From assembly GCA_022842245.1 (NCBI GenBank), contig JALHPZ010000011.1, positions 124,001-188,000 on the forward strand: 64,000 nt of DNA, read 5' to 3'. Origin of the DNA: Gemmataceae bacterium (GTDB taxonomy: Bacteria > Planctomycetota > Planctomycetia > Gemmatales > Gemmataceae). Made by a program: the position numbers and the translations under genes. The notes under the pieces were generated by a model that saw only the letters and a list, made by a program, of their open reading frames with translations, ran no database searches and was not told where the DNA came from. Positions 28,460 through 37,641 of the stretch are shown one piece after another. How positions within the stretch are numbered: position 1 is the stretch's first letter; every line of letters starts with the position of its first letter.

Positions 28460-30394
28460 TTAGCCGACGTAGACGCCGTCGGCGAGCGGGGAGAAGCCGA
28501 ACGGTTCGGAATAGGTGCCGACTCCCGGGGCGCCGCCGGTCCAGGCGCTGGCCGCGCCGGTGAACACGCGGAGTGCGGCCGGGACGCGTTCGCCGCTGGC
28601 GACGAGCAGGTCCAGTTTCCCGTCCTTGTCCACATCCTTGATGGCCGGCCGGACGCCGCCGCGTTCGGTCTCGCCGAAGGCGAAGAAGTTGGCGATCGGC
28701 GATTGGGTGTTGCGGGCGAGTTGTGCGCCGTCGAGGACGAGGACGCGGGGGCCGCCGCCGGGACCGCCGCCGAAGACGACTTCGGCCTTACCGTCGCCGT
28801 TGAGATCGCCGGCGGCGACGTAGATCCCATTCCGGAGCCCGGAGCGGTCGACGCCGTCGAAGGCGTAGAAATCGTTGACGAGCTTGCGGGGCGTGCCGGT
28901 GAGGCTGCGTCCGTCGAAGATCGCGACGCGGGGTCCGCCGCCGTAGCCGGCACCGACGATGATTTCGGGTTTGCCGTCGCCATCGACGTCGGCCGCGGCG
29001 ACGCGGGCTCCGCCGCGGAAATTCGTGTCTTCGATGCCGAAGAAGTTGGCGATGACGCGGGGCGTGCCGGTGGCGAAGCTGAAGGCGGTGACGCGGCCGC
29101 CGCCGCCCTGGTCGGGCGAGACGATCACATCCTGCCGGCCGTCGCCGTTCAGATCGGCGGTCGCGACGAACAGGCCGCCGGTGTAGCCGGCTTCGAAGGC
29201 CGAGAAGATTCCGCCGATGTCCGCGCCGGTCTTGCCGTCGATGGCGCGGATCTGCGAGCCGGCACCGGCCCCCGCGACGAACACCAGATCGGGCGTCTTG
29301 TCCCCGTTCAGGTCGGCCGTGGTGGTGCGGACGGAGCCGCCGAATCCGCCGAACGGATAATACGCCGCACCGACCGGCACCGTCTGGCCGGACGAGTTCA
29401 AGCGGTACATCTGCACCGATCCATCGGGCTTGCTGACCGCCATCAGGTCGGACGTGATCGCGGCCTGCCCGGCCGGGATGGTCGGCGGCACGGTCGGCAC
29501 GGTCGGCACGGTCGGGGGCACAACCGGCGGAACGATTGGCGGCACGACGGGGGTCGAACCGACCGGCGGCGCGGACACGATCGGCGCCGTGCCCGTGTTC
29601 GGCCCGGTCGCGGTGGACAGCACCGTCCAGCCGATGTCCTGGAGCACGGCGTAATCGAGGTCGCTGAAACCGTAGCGCTGGCCGTTGACGATCATCGGCT
29701 GAAGCGACGTTTCGTGGCCGTCGTCGTGCGTGCCTTGGGCCCAGTGGGCGCGGTCGGCGGAGACGCGCGGGGGCGTACCGCCGTTGGCCGCCGTCGCGTT
29801 CGCACCGACGAAGTAGCCGTTGGAGACCAACCGGTAATACTGATCCGCGGTTCCGAAACCGAGCAGGTGGCCAATCTCGTGGGTCGCGACGGTGAAGAAA
29901 TCGACCTGGCCGGCGGAAGGCGGGGCCGAGGTGAAATTCCAGTTCTGATCGATGTCGAAGGCGAGGGAACCACCCCAGAGCGAAAAACCGGTGGTGCCGC
30001 GGGTTTGGATGGAGTTCAGCCAATTGGAATCGCCGCCGGCCCGATAGCCGCCGAAGCCCCCTTCACCGGCCTCGGCGCCGCCGAGGTCGTAGGCGCCGGC
30101 GTAGATCACGATGGTGTTCGCCGGGATGCTCGGGTTCGGAATTTCGACTTGCTGGCCCGACGACGGGCTGTTCAGGAGCAAGCTCCAGGTGTTCCCCAGG
30201 TGCGGAACGATCGGGTCGAAATCGGCATCGAGGCGGGACACTAATTGCTGGGTCGCCGCTTCGAGCGCCGCGCGGCGGGTGGGATCGCTGAAGAAACCGG
30301 AAGTATCAAGCGAATAATCGAACTGGACCGTGAGCGCGGGCACGATGCGGGCATCGAGCGGTTCCAGCGAAAGCATCGGTTGGCGGCGGCTCAT
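28460..30394 (-). CDS. Metzincin-like protease domain fused to FG-GAP propeller
   Basis: A 644-residue protein starting MSRRQPMLSLEPLDARIVPA, with the shared LxxRxxPA motif instead of a classical signal peptide. Residues ~20-240 form a matrixin-like domain with THEIGHLLGFGTADQYY: His172, Glu173 and His176 fit the zinc site and Gly179 the metzincin turn. The expected third ligand position (182) is threonine; Asp184 is close. A Pro/Thr/Val linker (about 265-300) leads to FG-GAP repeats with GGGPRVAIFDG and VDGDGKPEIIVGAGYGGG. It ends PLADGVYVG, the first strand of another repeat. Likely secreted; substrate unknown. Confidence 0.8.
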   Translation of the reverse strand: MSRRQPMLSLEPLDARIVPALTVQFDYSLDTSGFFSDPTRRAALEAATQQLVSRLDADFDPIVPHLGNTWSLLLNSPSSGQQVEIPNPSIPANTIVIYAGAYDLGGAEAGEGGFGGYRAGGDSNWLNSIQTRGTTGFSLWGGSLAFDIDQNWNFTSAPPSAGQVDFFTVATHEIGHLLGFGTADQYYRLVSNGYFVGANATAANGGTPPRVSADRAHWAQGTHDDGHETSLQPMIVNGQRYGFSDLDYAVLQDIGWTVLSTATGPNTGTAPIVSAPPVGSTPVVPPIVPPVVPPTVPTVPTVPPTIPAGQAAITSDLMAVSKPDGSVQMYRLNSSGQTVPVGAAYYPFGGFGGSVRTTTADLNGDKTPDLVFVAGAGAGSQIRAIDGKTGADIGGIFSAFEAGYTGGLFVATADLNGDGRQDVIVSPDQGGGGRVTAFSFATGTPRVIANFFGIEDTNFRGGARVAAADVDGDGKPEIIVGAGYGGGPRVAIFDGRSLTGTPRKLVNDFYAFDGVDRSGLRNGIYVAAGDLNGDGKAEVVFGGGPGGGPRVLVLDGAQLARNTQSPIANFFAFGETERGGVRPAIKDVDKDGKLDLLVASGERVPAALRVFTGAASAWTGGAPGVGTYSEPFGFSPLADGVYVG

Positions 30395-30955
30395 GGTGTC
30401 GCGCGTCTCGTTCGGTGGTTCGGGGAGGTCCAGTCCCGGCGCGCACGGGAACCGAGGCCGCGTGGTGGCGCAGCGACACGGTCCGGCAGAGCCGGGCGTC
30501 CGCGCGACGGCGCGCGGGGTGTGGGATTCGCAGGTCGGGGGATCGAACGATCGCGGCGATCAGGGGTACCGCGGTCGGGTCGCCGGTTCGGCCCGGGGGG
30601 ATGTGCGGGTGGGACGCACTTGGGGACTTACGGCGACTCGTCCGATTGTAACTGCACTAACACCTAGAACGGGTTTTCGCGGGATGCCAACAGAACGGAC
30701 TCGAAGGATGACGAAAGCGCGCCGGAATAACGGACGGGGAAATGTCGGGAAACACTTTCGTGGCGGAGCATGAGTTCGCCGATTTCAGATAGGATTGCTT
30801 CCCGGAGTTTACGGGGGCGTGTAGAGTCGTCGAAGGCGGGGGAGATTCCGCTACCGACAAACTTTCGGTCCGGCCCAAACGTCGGATCGATAGTGGCCGC
30901 GCGTCCGATATCCGCGAAGCTCCCGGCCGCCCCAGACCGCACAGCCGAGGTCGTT
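30395..30955. other. 561-bp divergent intergenic region
   Basis: It lies between two divergently transcribed FG-GAP proteins. No supported gene, tRNA or strong terminator was found. The part nearest the plus-strand gene (about 30640-30800) is more AT-rich and probably holds its promoter, but I could not pick a convincing -35/-10 pair. Confidence 0.6.
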
Positions 30956-33900
30956 ATGCCGTTCGTGTCGATCGCCAGCCTGTTCCGCCCCGGCAAACCG
31001 CAGAAGGCGGCCCGCCCCAAATTCGCCGGGCTGACCGTTCAGCATCTGGAAGACCGCAGCGTGCCGGCGGCCGGCCTCGTGGACCGCAACTCCACGCTGC
31101 TGGGGTCGGGCAACGCGCCCGCGACCGTCCTCGACATGAGCGACGACGGCCGCTACGCGATCTTCTCCTCCGCGGCGACGGACCTGATCCAGGGCCAGGT
31201 CGACATTCCCGGCACCAACGACCTGTTCTGGGCCGACCTGCTCACGAACGAAATCCGGCTCGTCACGAATCTGCCCACGGTGTTGATCGACGGCACGACG
31301 AACCTGACGCGCTACGACTTCGACCGCAAGACCACCTACAGCAAGGCGATCCCCGGCGTCGATTCGTTCGGCGAGGCACGCCTCAGCGCCGACGGCAAGT
31401 TCGTCGCGTTCAGCTCGAAACTCGACGCCGCCCTCATCGACGGCCTCTACATCACGAAGGCCATCTCACCGAACTCCACCGACGTCACCCGGACGACGGC
31501 GCCGGACCGCGGCAATTCGACCTTCGACGTGTTCCGCTGGTCCTCGCAGACGGGCGATACGAAACTGGTCAGCCGGACCTTCTTCAACGGCGCGAACGCG
31601 GGGAATCCGAACGAGGCGTTCGGCCGACGGGTCGATTCGGTCAATCCGGGGATTTCGTCCGACGGCAGCCGCGTCTCGTTCGTGTCCAACTACAACGCGC
31701 AGAACGCCCTGCCTCAACGCACGTTCCCGGCCCCGCTCGCCGGCGTCATCCGCAATACCAACGGCGCCGAGTTCCTCGCGTTCGACAACGGGGACACCAC
31801 CGCCGACATCTTCATGACCGACCTCACGGACATCGGTCAGCCGACGTTCGTGCCCACCACGGAAAATGCCGGTTTCTTCTTCACGACCGTGATGTCGAAG
31901 ATCTTCAGCGGCGACGTACTCGTCAGGGACTTCGATACGGCGACCGGCAAGACCGCCACTTTGGCCACGGTCGCTGGCTTCACCACGTTCGGCGCCCTCA
32001 GCACCACGCAGGTCCGCTACGACCCCGCCGGCCGTTACCTCGGCGGCGACGGCCTCACCGCCACCTTCGTCAGCAACGTCGATGCCGCCACCCTCAACCT
32101 CCGTAGCGTGGCCGGCGGAACCCAGACCAAACGCACCTACGCCGCCAGCACCAGTGAAAACGTCTGGTGGACCCAGTTCGGCTCCACGACCGACCCCGCA
32201 AACCTCGTCCGCCTCGTGACCATCGGTTCCGACACCACCACCACCGGGGTCGTGAATTCCTCCGGTGCCGGCGGCGGCCGCGCGCAGAACTCCATCCTCG
32301 CCGGCAGCGACACCTCGGCCGTCCTCTTCACCACCAGCGTCGGCAACACGGCCGGCAGCCAGATCGTCACCGGCTTCGGCGGCGACCCCAGCCAGCAAGA
32401 ACTCTACTTCCGCCGCGTCAACGGCGAAATCTCCGATACCGCCATCCTCGTGACCGCCATCAACGGTTCGCTCACGACGCCCGGCAACGGCATCCTGCCC
32501 ATCGGCGACATCATCAACAACCGCGTCGATCCACTCTCGTACCAGATCAGCGCGGGCGCGGGTGCCGTCGTCTTCACCTCGACATCGTCGAACATCTTCC
32601 CGGCCGCGACGGTGAAGGACACGAACAACGCCAACGACATCTTCGTCAAGGACCTCACGAACAATAATGTCGAAGTCGTCAGCGTGATCCCGAGCGGCAA
32701 GCAGACCGGCACCCAGGCCGCCGTCCGACCGTTCATCGGTCCCGACGGCCGGTACGTGACCTTCCAAAGCACGGGCACCGATTACGTCGCGGCCGCCACG
32801 ACCTCCGACACGAACGGCGCGCTCGACGTGCTCCTCCGCGACCGGGCGACCAAGACGACGGCCTACATCAGCACCATCGCCAACGGCGCGTCGACCGGCA
32901 ACGGCACGTCCTTTGGCGCCTTCGTCGGCAACATCGGCCAGAACGGCCGCGTCGTTTTCACCAGCTCCGCCACCAACCTCGACACGCTCTTCCCGATCAC
33001 GCCGGGCAACACCGACGTCTACGTAACCATCCTCCCGCTCGCCGGCGGCGGCAGCGGCGACCCGCCGCTCAAGGCGCCGCGCGTCGGTGCCGTCTCCGGC
33101 GGCTCGCAGGCGTCGGCCTCGTACGTCACCTTCGGCAGCTCCAACGAAATCGTTCTGGGCTCGCGCTTCACCCCGTTCCCCGGCTTCACCGGCGAACTCC
33201 GAGTCGCCACAGCCGATGTGAATAATGACGGCAACGCCACGCCCGACTTGATCATCGCGCCCGGGCCGGGCCTGCTGCCCCGCGTCGTCGTCGTCGACGG
33301 AGCCAGCGGCAAGATCATCCGCGATGTGGTCGTCTTCGAACCGACCTTCACCGGCGGCCTCAACGTCGCCTCGGCCGATATCGACTCCGACGGCTTCGCC
33401 GACATTGTCGTCGCCGCCGACGTGGGCGGCGGACCTCGCGTCAAGGTCATCAGCGGTCAGACCGGCACCACCCTCGCCGACTTCTTCATCTTCGAACCGG
33501 CCTTCCGCGGCGGCGTCCGGGTCGCCACCGGCTTCATCGGCTCCATCACCGGTACCGGTGCCGGCTCGTCGTTCGACGACGGCGTGCCCGACATCATCGC
33601 CGGTGCCGGCATCGGCGGCGGACCCCGCATTTCCGTCCTCGACGGCGTCGCCACGTCCAAGAACCAGATCTCCCGCATCACCGACTTCTTCGCCTTCGAA
33701 CTCACGCTCCGCAACGGCGTGTACGTCGGCGGCGGCGACTTCAACCGCGACGCCCTCGACGACATCGTGGCCGGCGGCGGACCCGGCGGCGGACCCCGCG
33801 TCCAGGTCTTCGAGACCAAGTCGCTCGTCCTCACCCCGTCGGCACCGACCACCCTCGTCAACTTCTTCGCCTTCGACTCCACGTCCCGCAACGGCGTGCG

Positions 33901-34087
33901 CGTCGGCGTCAAGAATATCGACGGCGACTCCACCGCCGACCTGATCGTCGGCGAGGGGGCCGGCAACATCTCCCGCGTCCGCACCTTCTCGGGCGGCAAA
34001 TTGAATTCGGCCAACGTGCCGAACCTGATCGACGATCAGGTTCTCTACGCCGACTTCGCCAGCACCAACGGCGCCTGGGTCGGCTGA
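30956..34087 (+). CDS. PD40/TolB-like plus FG-GAP double-propeller protein
   Basis: A 1043-residue protein. ATG 30956 (MPFVSIASLFRPGKPQKAAR) is preceded by CCGAGG and starts ~30 residues before the shared LEDRSVPAAG motif; the open frame upstream is unlikely. Residues ~55-720 repeat a motif such as MSDDGRYAIFSSAATDLI and PFIGPDGRYVTFQSTGTDYV with DLLTNEIRLVT, which is the WD40-like PD40 pattern of TolB-type propellers. Residues ~740-1043 are FG-GAP blades with GGGPRVKVISG and FFAFELTLRNGVYVGGGDFN. It ends STNGAWVG. Probably secreted; function unknown. Confidence 0.82.
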   Translation: MPFVSIASLFRPGKPQKAARPKFAGLTVQHLEDRSVPAAGLVDRNSTLLGSGNAPATVLDMSDDGRYAIFSSAATDLIQGQVDIPGTNDLFWADLLTNEIRLVTNLPTVLIDGTTNLTRYDFDRKTTYSKAIPGVDSFGEARLSADGKFVAFSSKLDAALIDGLYITKAISPNSTDVTRTTAPDRGNSTFDVFRWSSQTGDTKLVSRTFFNGANAGNPNEAFGRRVDSVNPGISSDGSRVSFVSNYNAQNALPQRTFPAPLAGVIRNTNGAEFLAFDNGDTTADIFMTDLTDIGQPTFVPTTENAGFFFTTVMSKIFSGDVLVRDFDTATGKTATLATVAGFTTFGALSTTQVRYDPAGRYLGGDGLTATFVSNVDAATLNLRSVAGGTQTKRTYAASTSENVWWTQFGSTTDPANLVRLVTIGSDTTTTGVVNSSGAGGGRAQNSILAGSDTSAVLFTTSVGNTAGSQIVTGFGGDPSQQELYFRRVNGEISDTAILVTAINGSLTTPGNGILPIGDIINNRVDPLSYQISAGAGAVVFTSTSSNIFPAATVKDTNNANDIFVKDLTNNNVEVVSVIPSGKQTGTQAAVRPFIGPDGRYVTFQSTGTDYVAAATTSDTNGALDVLLRDRATKTTAYISTIANGASTGNGTSFGAFVGNIGQNGRVVFTSSATNLDTLFPITPGNTDVYVTILPLAGGGSGDPPLKAPRVGAVSGGSQASASYVTFGSSNEIVLGSRFTPFPGFTGELRVATADVNNDGNATPDLIIAPGPGLLPRVVVVDGASGKIIRDVVVFEPTFTGGLNVASADIDSDGFADIVVAADVGGGPRVKVISGQTGTTLADFFIFEPAFRGGVRVATGFIGSITGTGAGSSFDDGVPDIIAGAGIGGGPRISVLDGVATSKNQISRITDFFAFELTLRNGVYVGGGDFNRDALDDIVAGGGPGGGPRVQVFETKSLVLTPSAPTTLVNFFAFDSTSRNGVRVGVKNIDGDSTADLIVGEGAGNISRVRTFSGGKLNSANVPNLIDDQVLYADFASTNGAWVG

Positions 34088-34107
34088 TCGAACGGGAATC
34101 CGCATCG

Positions 34108-34137
34108 CGGCCCCGGCTTATGCCGGGGCCGTTTCAT
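34108..34137. terminator. Bidirectional terminator between converging genes
   Basis: CGGCCCCGGC at 34108-34117 pairs with 34122-34131 around TTAT, followed on the plus strand by TTTCATTT. It follows the 30956 gene and also abuts the sulfatase stop on the other strand. Confidence 0.7.
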
Positions 34138-35921
34138 TTCGCCGGTTTCAGCGTCACTTGCCGCACATCCATCACGGCGGCCTTCGCCTTCTTCACCGGC
34201 CGGATCTCCAGCGTGTGCCGCCCGGCCTTGTCCACCGTCACCTGGCCGATTACCCGGGGCTTGAACGCCTGGAATCCGCCCGTGTCCTCCACGGTGAAAT
34301 TGACTTTCTTCTCGCCGACGATGACGTCGACGCTGCTGCCGCCCTGCCCGGTGCCGCAGCCCTGCAGCACCTCCACGTCGAACGTCCCCGGCTTCGTCAC
34401 CGTGAACTCCCACGACGCCCAGTCCTTCTCGTTCACCCAGTACCCGAGCGTATTCTTGTGCGGCAGCGGTTCGAAGCGGAGCATGACGCCATGCACCTCC
34501 GCCGTGCGCGCCGGCAGCGCGATCGTGCCGTTCGCCGCCTGCGGGTTCGGCACGTAGTCCGGGTTCGGCGTCGGCATCTTCGCCTTCACCGTCTTCCGCC
34601 AGGCATCGAGCTTCTCCGCCAGCCGCGCCGCCACATCGGGCTTCGATTCGATCAGGTTCTGGCCTTCGCCCTTCGTCACGTCGAACAGTTCCTTGCGGCC
34701 GTTCTCGTAGAACTCGATCAGCTTGTAGTTCCCCTCGCGGATCGCGCCGCCGGGCTTGCTCCCCTGGTTCGCGTAGTGCGGGTAGTGCCAGTAGAGCGCG
34801 TCCCGTTCCGGCGGACCGCCGCCCGCCAGCGCCCGCACGAAGCTCACCCCGTCGAGCGTGGTCGGGCATGGCACCCCGCACAGCTCGCAGACCGTCGGCA
34901 CGAAATCCTGACTGCTCACCACCGCGCTCTCGACGCGACCACCCTTCACGCCCGGGCCGCGCACGATCAACGGCACGCGGATACCGCCTTCATAAAGGTA
35001 CCCTTTTCCTTCGCGGTGCGGTCCGTTGAACGTCGGCGGTTGCGGCATCCCCTCCAGTGTCGCCAGGCCCCCGTTATCCGACGTGAAGATCACGATCGTG
35101 TTCTCCGCCAGCTTCTCCTCGTCCAGCACCTTCAGGATGCGGCCGACCGAATCGTCCAGGCTCTCGAGCATCGCCGCGTACACCGGGTGCGATTGCTTCC
35201 CGAACGTCGGCTTGTTCTCGTACTTCTTGATCAGTTCCTCCTTCGCCCGCATCGGGGTATGCACCGCGTAGTGCGGCATGTAGAGGAAGAACGGCTTCTC
35301 CTTGTTCGCGCGGATGAACTTCTCCGCTTCGATCGTCAGGCGGTCGGTGAGGTACTCGCCGGCGGGCGCGGTCTCGAGGCCGGGCATCTGGCGGATGTTC
35401 CCCTTGGCGTTGCGTTGGAACGGCGCGAAGTAGCTGAGCGGCGTTCCGGTGTCGTCGCCGGCGATGTTGACGTCGAAGCCCTGTTTGGTGGGTTCGAAAC
35501 CGGCGCCGCCGAGGTGCCATTTGCCGATGTGCGCGGTGGTGTAGCCGTGGTGCTGAAGGCGTTCGGCGAGGGTGACTTCCTCCAACGGGAGTTGCAGCGG
35601 CAGCGGCGGGCGTTTGAGTTTCTGGCCGGGCTGGTCCGGTCGTCCGGGCAGCCAGTCGGTGATGCCGAGCCGGGCCGGGTATTTGCCGGTGAGCAGCGCC
35701 GCCCGCGTCGGCGAGCAGACGGGGCACGCGGCGTAGCCCTGCGAGAACTTCACGCCCTGTTTCGCGAAGGCGTCCAGGTGCGGCGTCTTGTGGAACGTGC
35801 TGCCGTAGCAGCCGAGATCCGCGGCACCGAGATCGTCCGCGAGGATGAGGATCACGTTCGGCTTCGCGGAAGCCGGGATTGCGAAAGTCAGCAGAGCAAG
35901 GAGCACGAGGCGGTACGACAT
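34134..35921 (-). CDS. Secreted sulfatase with C-terminal binding domain
   Basis: A 595-residue protein from ATG 35921 (MSYRLVLLALLTFAIPASAK, signal peptide) with ACGGAG upstream. The sulfatase core has metal-binding NVILILADDLGAADLGCYGS and the formylglycine motif CSPTR with catalytic Cys69 (ACPVCSPTRAALLTGK), then AHIGKWHLGG, YMPHYAVHTPM and IVIFTSDNGG. Cys69 must be oxidised to formylglycine by an enzyme not found in the window. The last ~120 residues (WASWEFTVTKPGTFDVEV onward) form a beta-sandwich like carbohydrate-binding modules. It probably removes sulfate from polysaccharides, as expected in planctomycetes; the exact substrate is not readable. Divergent from the C45 gene. Confidence 0.93.
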   Translation of the reverse strand: MSYRLVLLALLTFAIPASAKPNVILILADDLGAADLGCYGSTFHKTPHLDAFAKQGVKFSQGYAACPVCSPTRAALLTGKYPARLGITDWLPGRPDQPGQKLKRPPLPLQLPLEEVTLAERLQHHGYTTAHIGKWHLGGAGFEPTKQGFDVNIAGDDTGTPLSYFAPFQRNAKGNIRQMPGLETAPAGEYLTDRLTIEAEKFIRANKEKPFFLYMPHYAVHTPMRAKEELIKKYENKPTFGKQSHPVYAAMLESLDDSVGRILKVLDEEKLAENTIVIFTSDNGGLATLEGMPQPPTFNGPHREGKGYLYEGGIRVPLIVRGPGVKGGRVESAVVSSQDFVPTVCELCGVPCPTTLDGVSFVRALAGGGPPERDALYWHYPHYANQGSKPGGAIREGNYKLIEFYENGRKELFDVTKGEGQNLIESKPDVAARLAEKLDAWRKTVKAKMPTPNPDYVPNPQAANGTIALPARTAEVHGVMLRFEPLPHKNTLGYWVNEKDWASWEFTVTKPGTFDVEVLQGCGTGQGGSSVDVIVGEKKVNFTVEDTGGFQAFKPRVIGQVTVDKAGRHTLEIRPVKKAKAAVMDVRQVTLKPAK

Positions 35922-36156
35922 GCGCGGAACTCCGTGGGAGAGTGGGAGTGTTATAGGACGGAGGCGACAGGCCTTCTTCCCGCCCATCGACTTGATGCAA
36001 GGTTCCCGCAAGTGCCTTTGGTCGTTGCGAGGCTATACGTTGCCAACGAAACTGGTACGGCTCGCCAAGTCTACCGCGAGTCCCAACTTGCCCCGGCGGG
36101 GGTTTTCGGGTACAAGCGAATTATTGTCCGAACCATTCCCCTTCCCGGGTTCCGCC

Positions 36157-37314
36157 ATGCTCCGCCGATTCCTGGTCCTCGCGCTCGTGCTGGCCGTCGC
36201 TCCGGCCGCGCTCGCGCAAGCGCCAACCTTCCCCGAAGCCACGCACAAGAGTGGCAAACTCGCGCACGTCGCGGGGTTGCCGGTACTCACCGTACAGGGG
36301 ACGCCGGAGGAGATCGGCGAGCAGTTCGGCGTGCTCGCCATCAAGAACGCGCCGGGTATCGACGCCCTGCTGGCGCAGTTCCTCAAGGACACGAAGCAGG
36401 AGGAAGCCTTCGAAGGCATCAAGGTGCTCTCGAAGCAACTCAAGAAAAACCTGCCGAAGGATCATCTGGCGGAAATGGACGCGGCGGCGAAGGCGGCGGG
36501 ACGCGAGCCGGACCTGCTCTACTTCGCGAACACGGTGTACGACCTGTCGAGCGGGATGGGTTGCTCGACGGTAATCGTGGAGCCGGGGCGCAGCGCGACG
36601 GGGAACACGATCTTCGCGCGGAACTTCGACTGGATGAATTCGAAGGGGATCGACCGGCACACTCTGGTGGTGGTCTGGAAGCCGAAGGGGAAGAAGGCGT
36701 TCGCGACGATCACGATCAGCCCGCTGTCGGGGTGCGTGAGCGGGATGAACGAGGACGGCTTGGCGGTGACGATCAACGAGATCCACCTGAAGCAATCGAA
36801 GGACAAGCCGAGCTTCAACTGGAAGGGGACGCCGACGCTTTCGCTGTTCCGGCGGGTGCTGGAGGAGTGCGCGACGGTGGCGGAGGCGGAGGCGCTGTTG
36901 CGGAAGGCGGAGCGGACGTCGACGTCGTGCATGACGGCGTGCGACGCGAAGGGCGGGGCGGTGTTCGAGATCACGCCGAAGACGATCGTGGCGCGGAAGG
37001 CGAAGAACGACGTCTGCTGCTGCACGAACCACTTCTGCACGGACGAGTTGGGGATCGGCCAGAAGTGCGACCGGCTGCCGAAGCTGGAGGCGCTGCAAGG
37101 CACCGAGGAGAAACTGGGAATCGAGGATGTCTTCCAGAGCCTGCACGCGGTGAACGCCGGGAAGTTCACGCTGCAGGCGATGGTCTTCGAGCCGAAGGCG
37201 CGGATGCTGCACCTGAAGCTCGGCGACACGGTGAAGTCGGCGACGGTGATGAAGGCGACGACGCTGGACCTGGGCAAGCTGTTCAAGGACGAACAATCGA
37301 CGAAGGCTCAATAG
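36157..37314 (+). CDS. C45-family autoproteolytic acyltransferase/hydrolase
   Basis: A 385-residue secreted protein from ATG 36157 (MLRRFLVLALVLAVAPAALA). The earlier open frame lacks a signal peptide. GTPEEIGEQFGVLA near residue 48 and SSGMGCSTVIV near 131-141 match the C45 Ntn-hydrolase family: self-cleavage before Cys136 would expose the catalytic N-terminal cysteine. NTIFARNFDWM and CVSGMNEDGLAVTINEIH are further family segments. These enzymes cleave or transfer acyl groups on amines; the substrate is unknown. The 3' end overlaps the converging rhodanese gene by 7 bp. Confidence 0.85.
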   Translation: MLRRFLVLALVLAVAPAALAQAPTFPEATHKSGKLAHVAGLPVLTVQGTPEEIGEQFGVLAIKNAPGIDALLAQFLKDTKQEEAFEGIKVLSKQLKKNLPKDHLAEMDAAAKAAGREPDLLYFANTVYDLSSGMGCSTVIVEPGRSATGNTIFARNFDWMNSKGIDRHTLVVVWKPKGKKAFATITISPLSGCVSGMNEDGLAVTINEIHLKQSKDKPSFNWKGTPTLSLFRRVLEECATVAEAEALLRKAERTSTSCMTACDAKGGAVFEITPKTIVARKAKNDVCCCTNHFCTDELGIGQKCDRLPKLEALQGTEEKLGIEDVFQSLHAVNAGKFTLQAMVFEPKARMLHLKLGDTVKSATVMKATTLDLGKLFKDEQSTKAQ

Positions 37315-37634
37315 CGCCGCACCGTCGGGTCGACCAACAAACTCCACGCCTCGATGCCGCCGGACATCGAGGCGACGTTATTGATGCCCGCCTGCATCAG
37401 GATCGCGGCGCCGCTCAGGCTGCGGACGCCGTGATGGCAGTAGACCACGACGAGCGCGTCGGCCGGCACGTCCAGTTCCTCCCATCGCCCCGGCAATTCG
37501 TGCAGCGGAATGTGTTCGCTCGGTTCCAGTCGGCAGTAGGCGTATTCGTTCGGCTGGCGCACGTCGAGCAGGACGACCGGTTCGCCGGCGTCGAGCTTCG
37601 CTTTCACGTCGTTCGGGTGGATTTGCGGAATCAT
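37308..37634 (-). CDS. Single-domain rhodanese (sulfurtransferase)
   Basis: A 108-residue cytoplasmic protein from ATG 37634 (MIPQIHPNDVKAKLDAGEPV). One rhodanese domain: VVLLDVRQPNEYAYCRLEPS, HIPLHELPGRWEEL and active-site loop YCHHGVRS with catalytic Cys66, then MQAGINNVASMSGGIEAW. It carries sulfane sulfur as a persulfide on that cysteine (known for the family). It starts 7 bp after the folK-SDR stop in the same orientation, so it is the second gene of that transcript. Confidence 0.93.
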   Translation of the reverse strand: MIPQIHPNDVKAKLDAGEPVVLLDVRQPNEYAYCRLEPSEHIPLHELPGRWEELDVPADALVVVYCHHGVRSLSGAAILMQAGINNVASMSGGIEAWSLLVDPTVRRY

Positions 37635-37641
37635 ATGGGAA

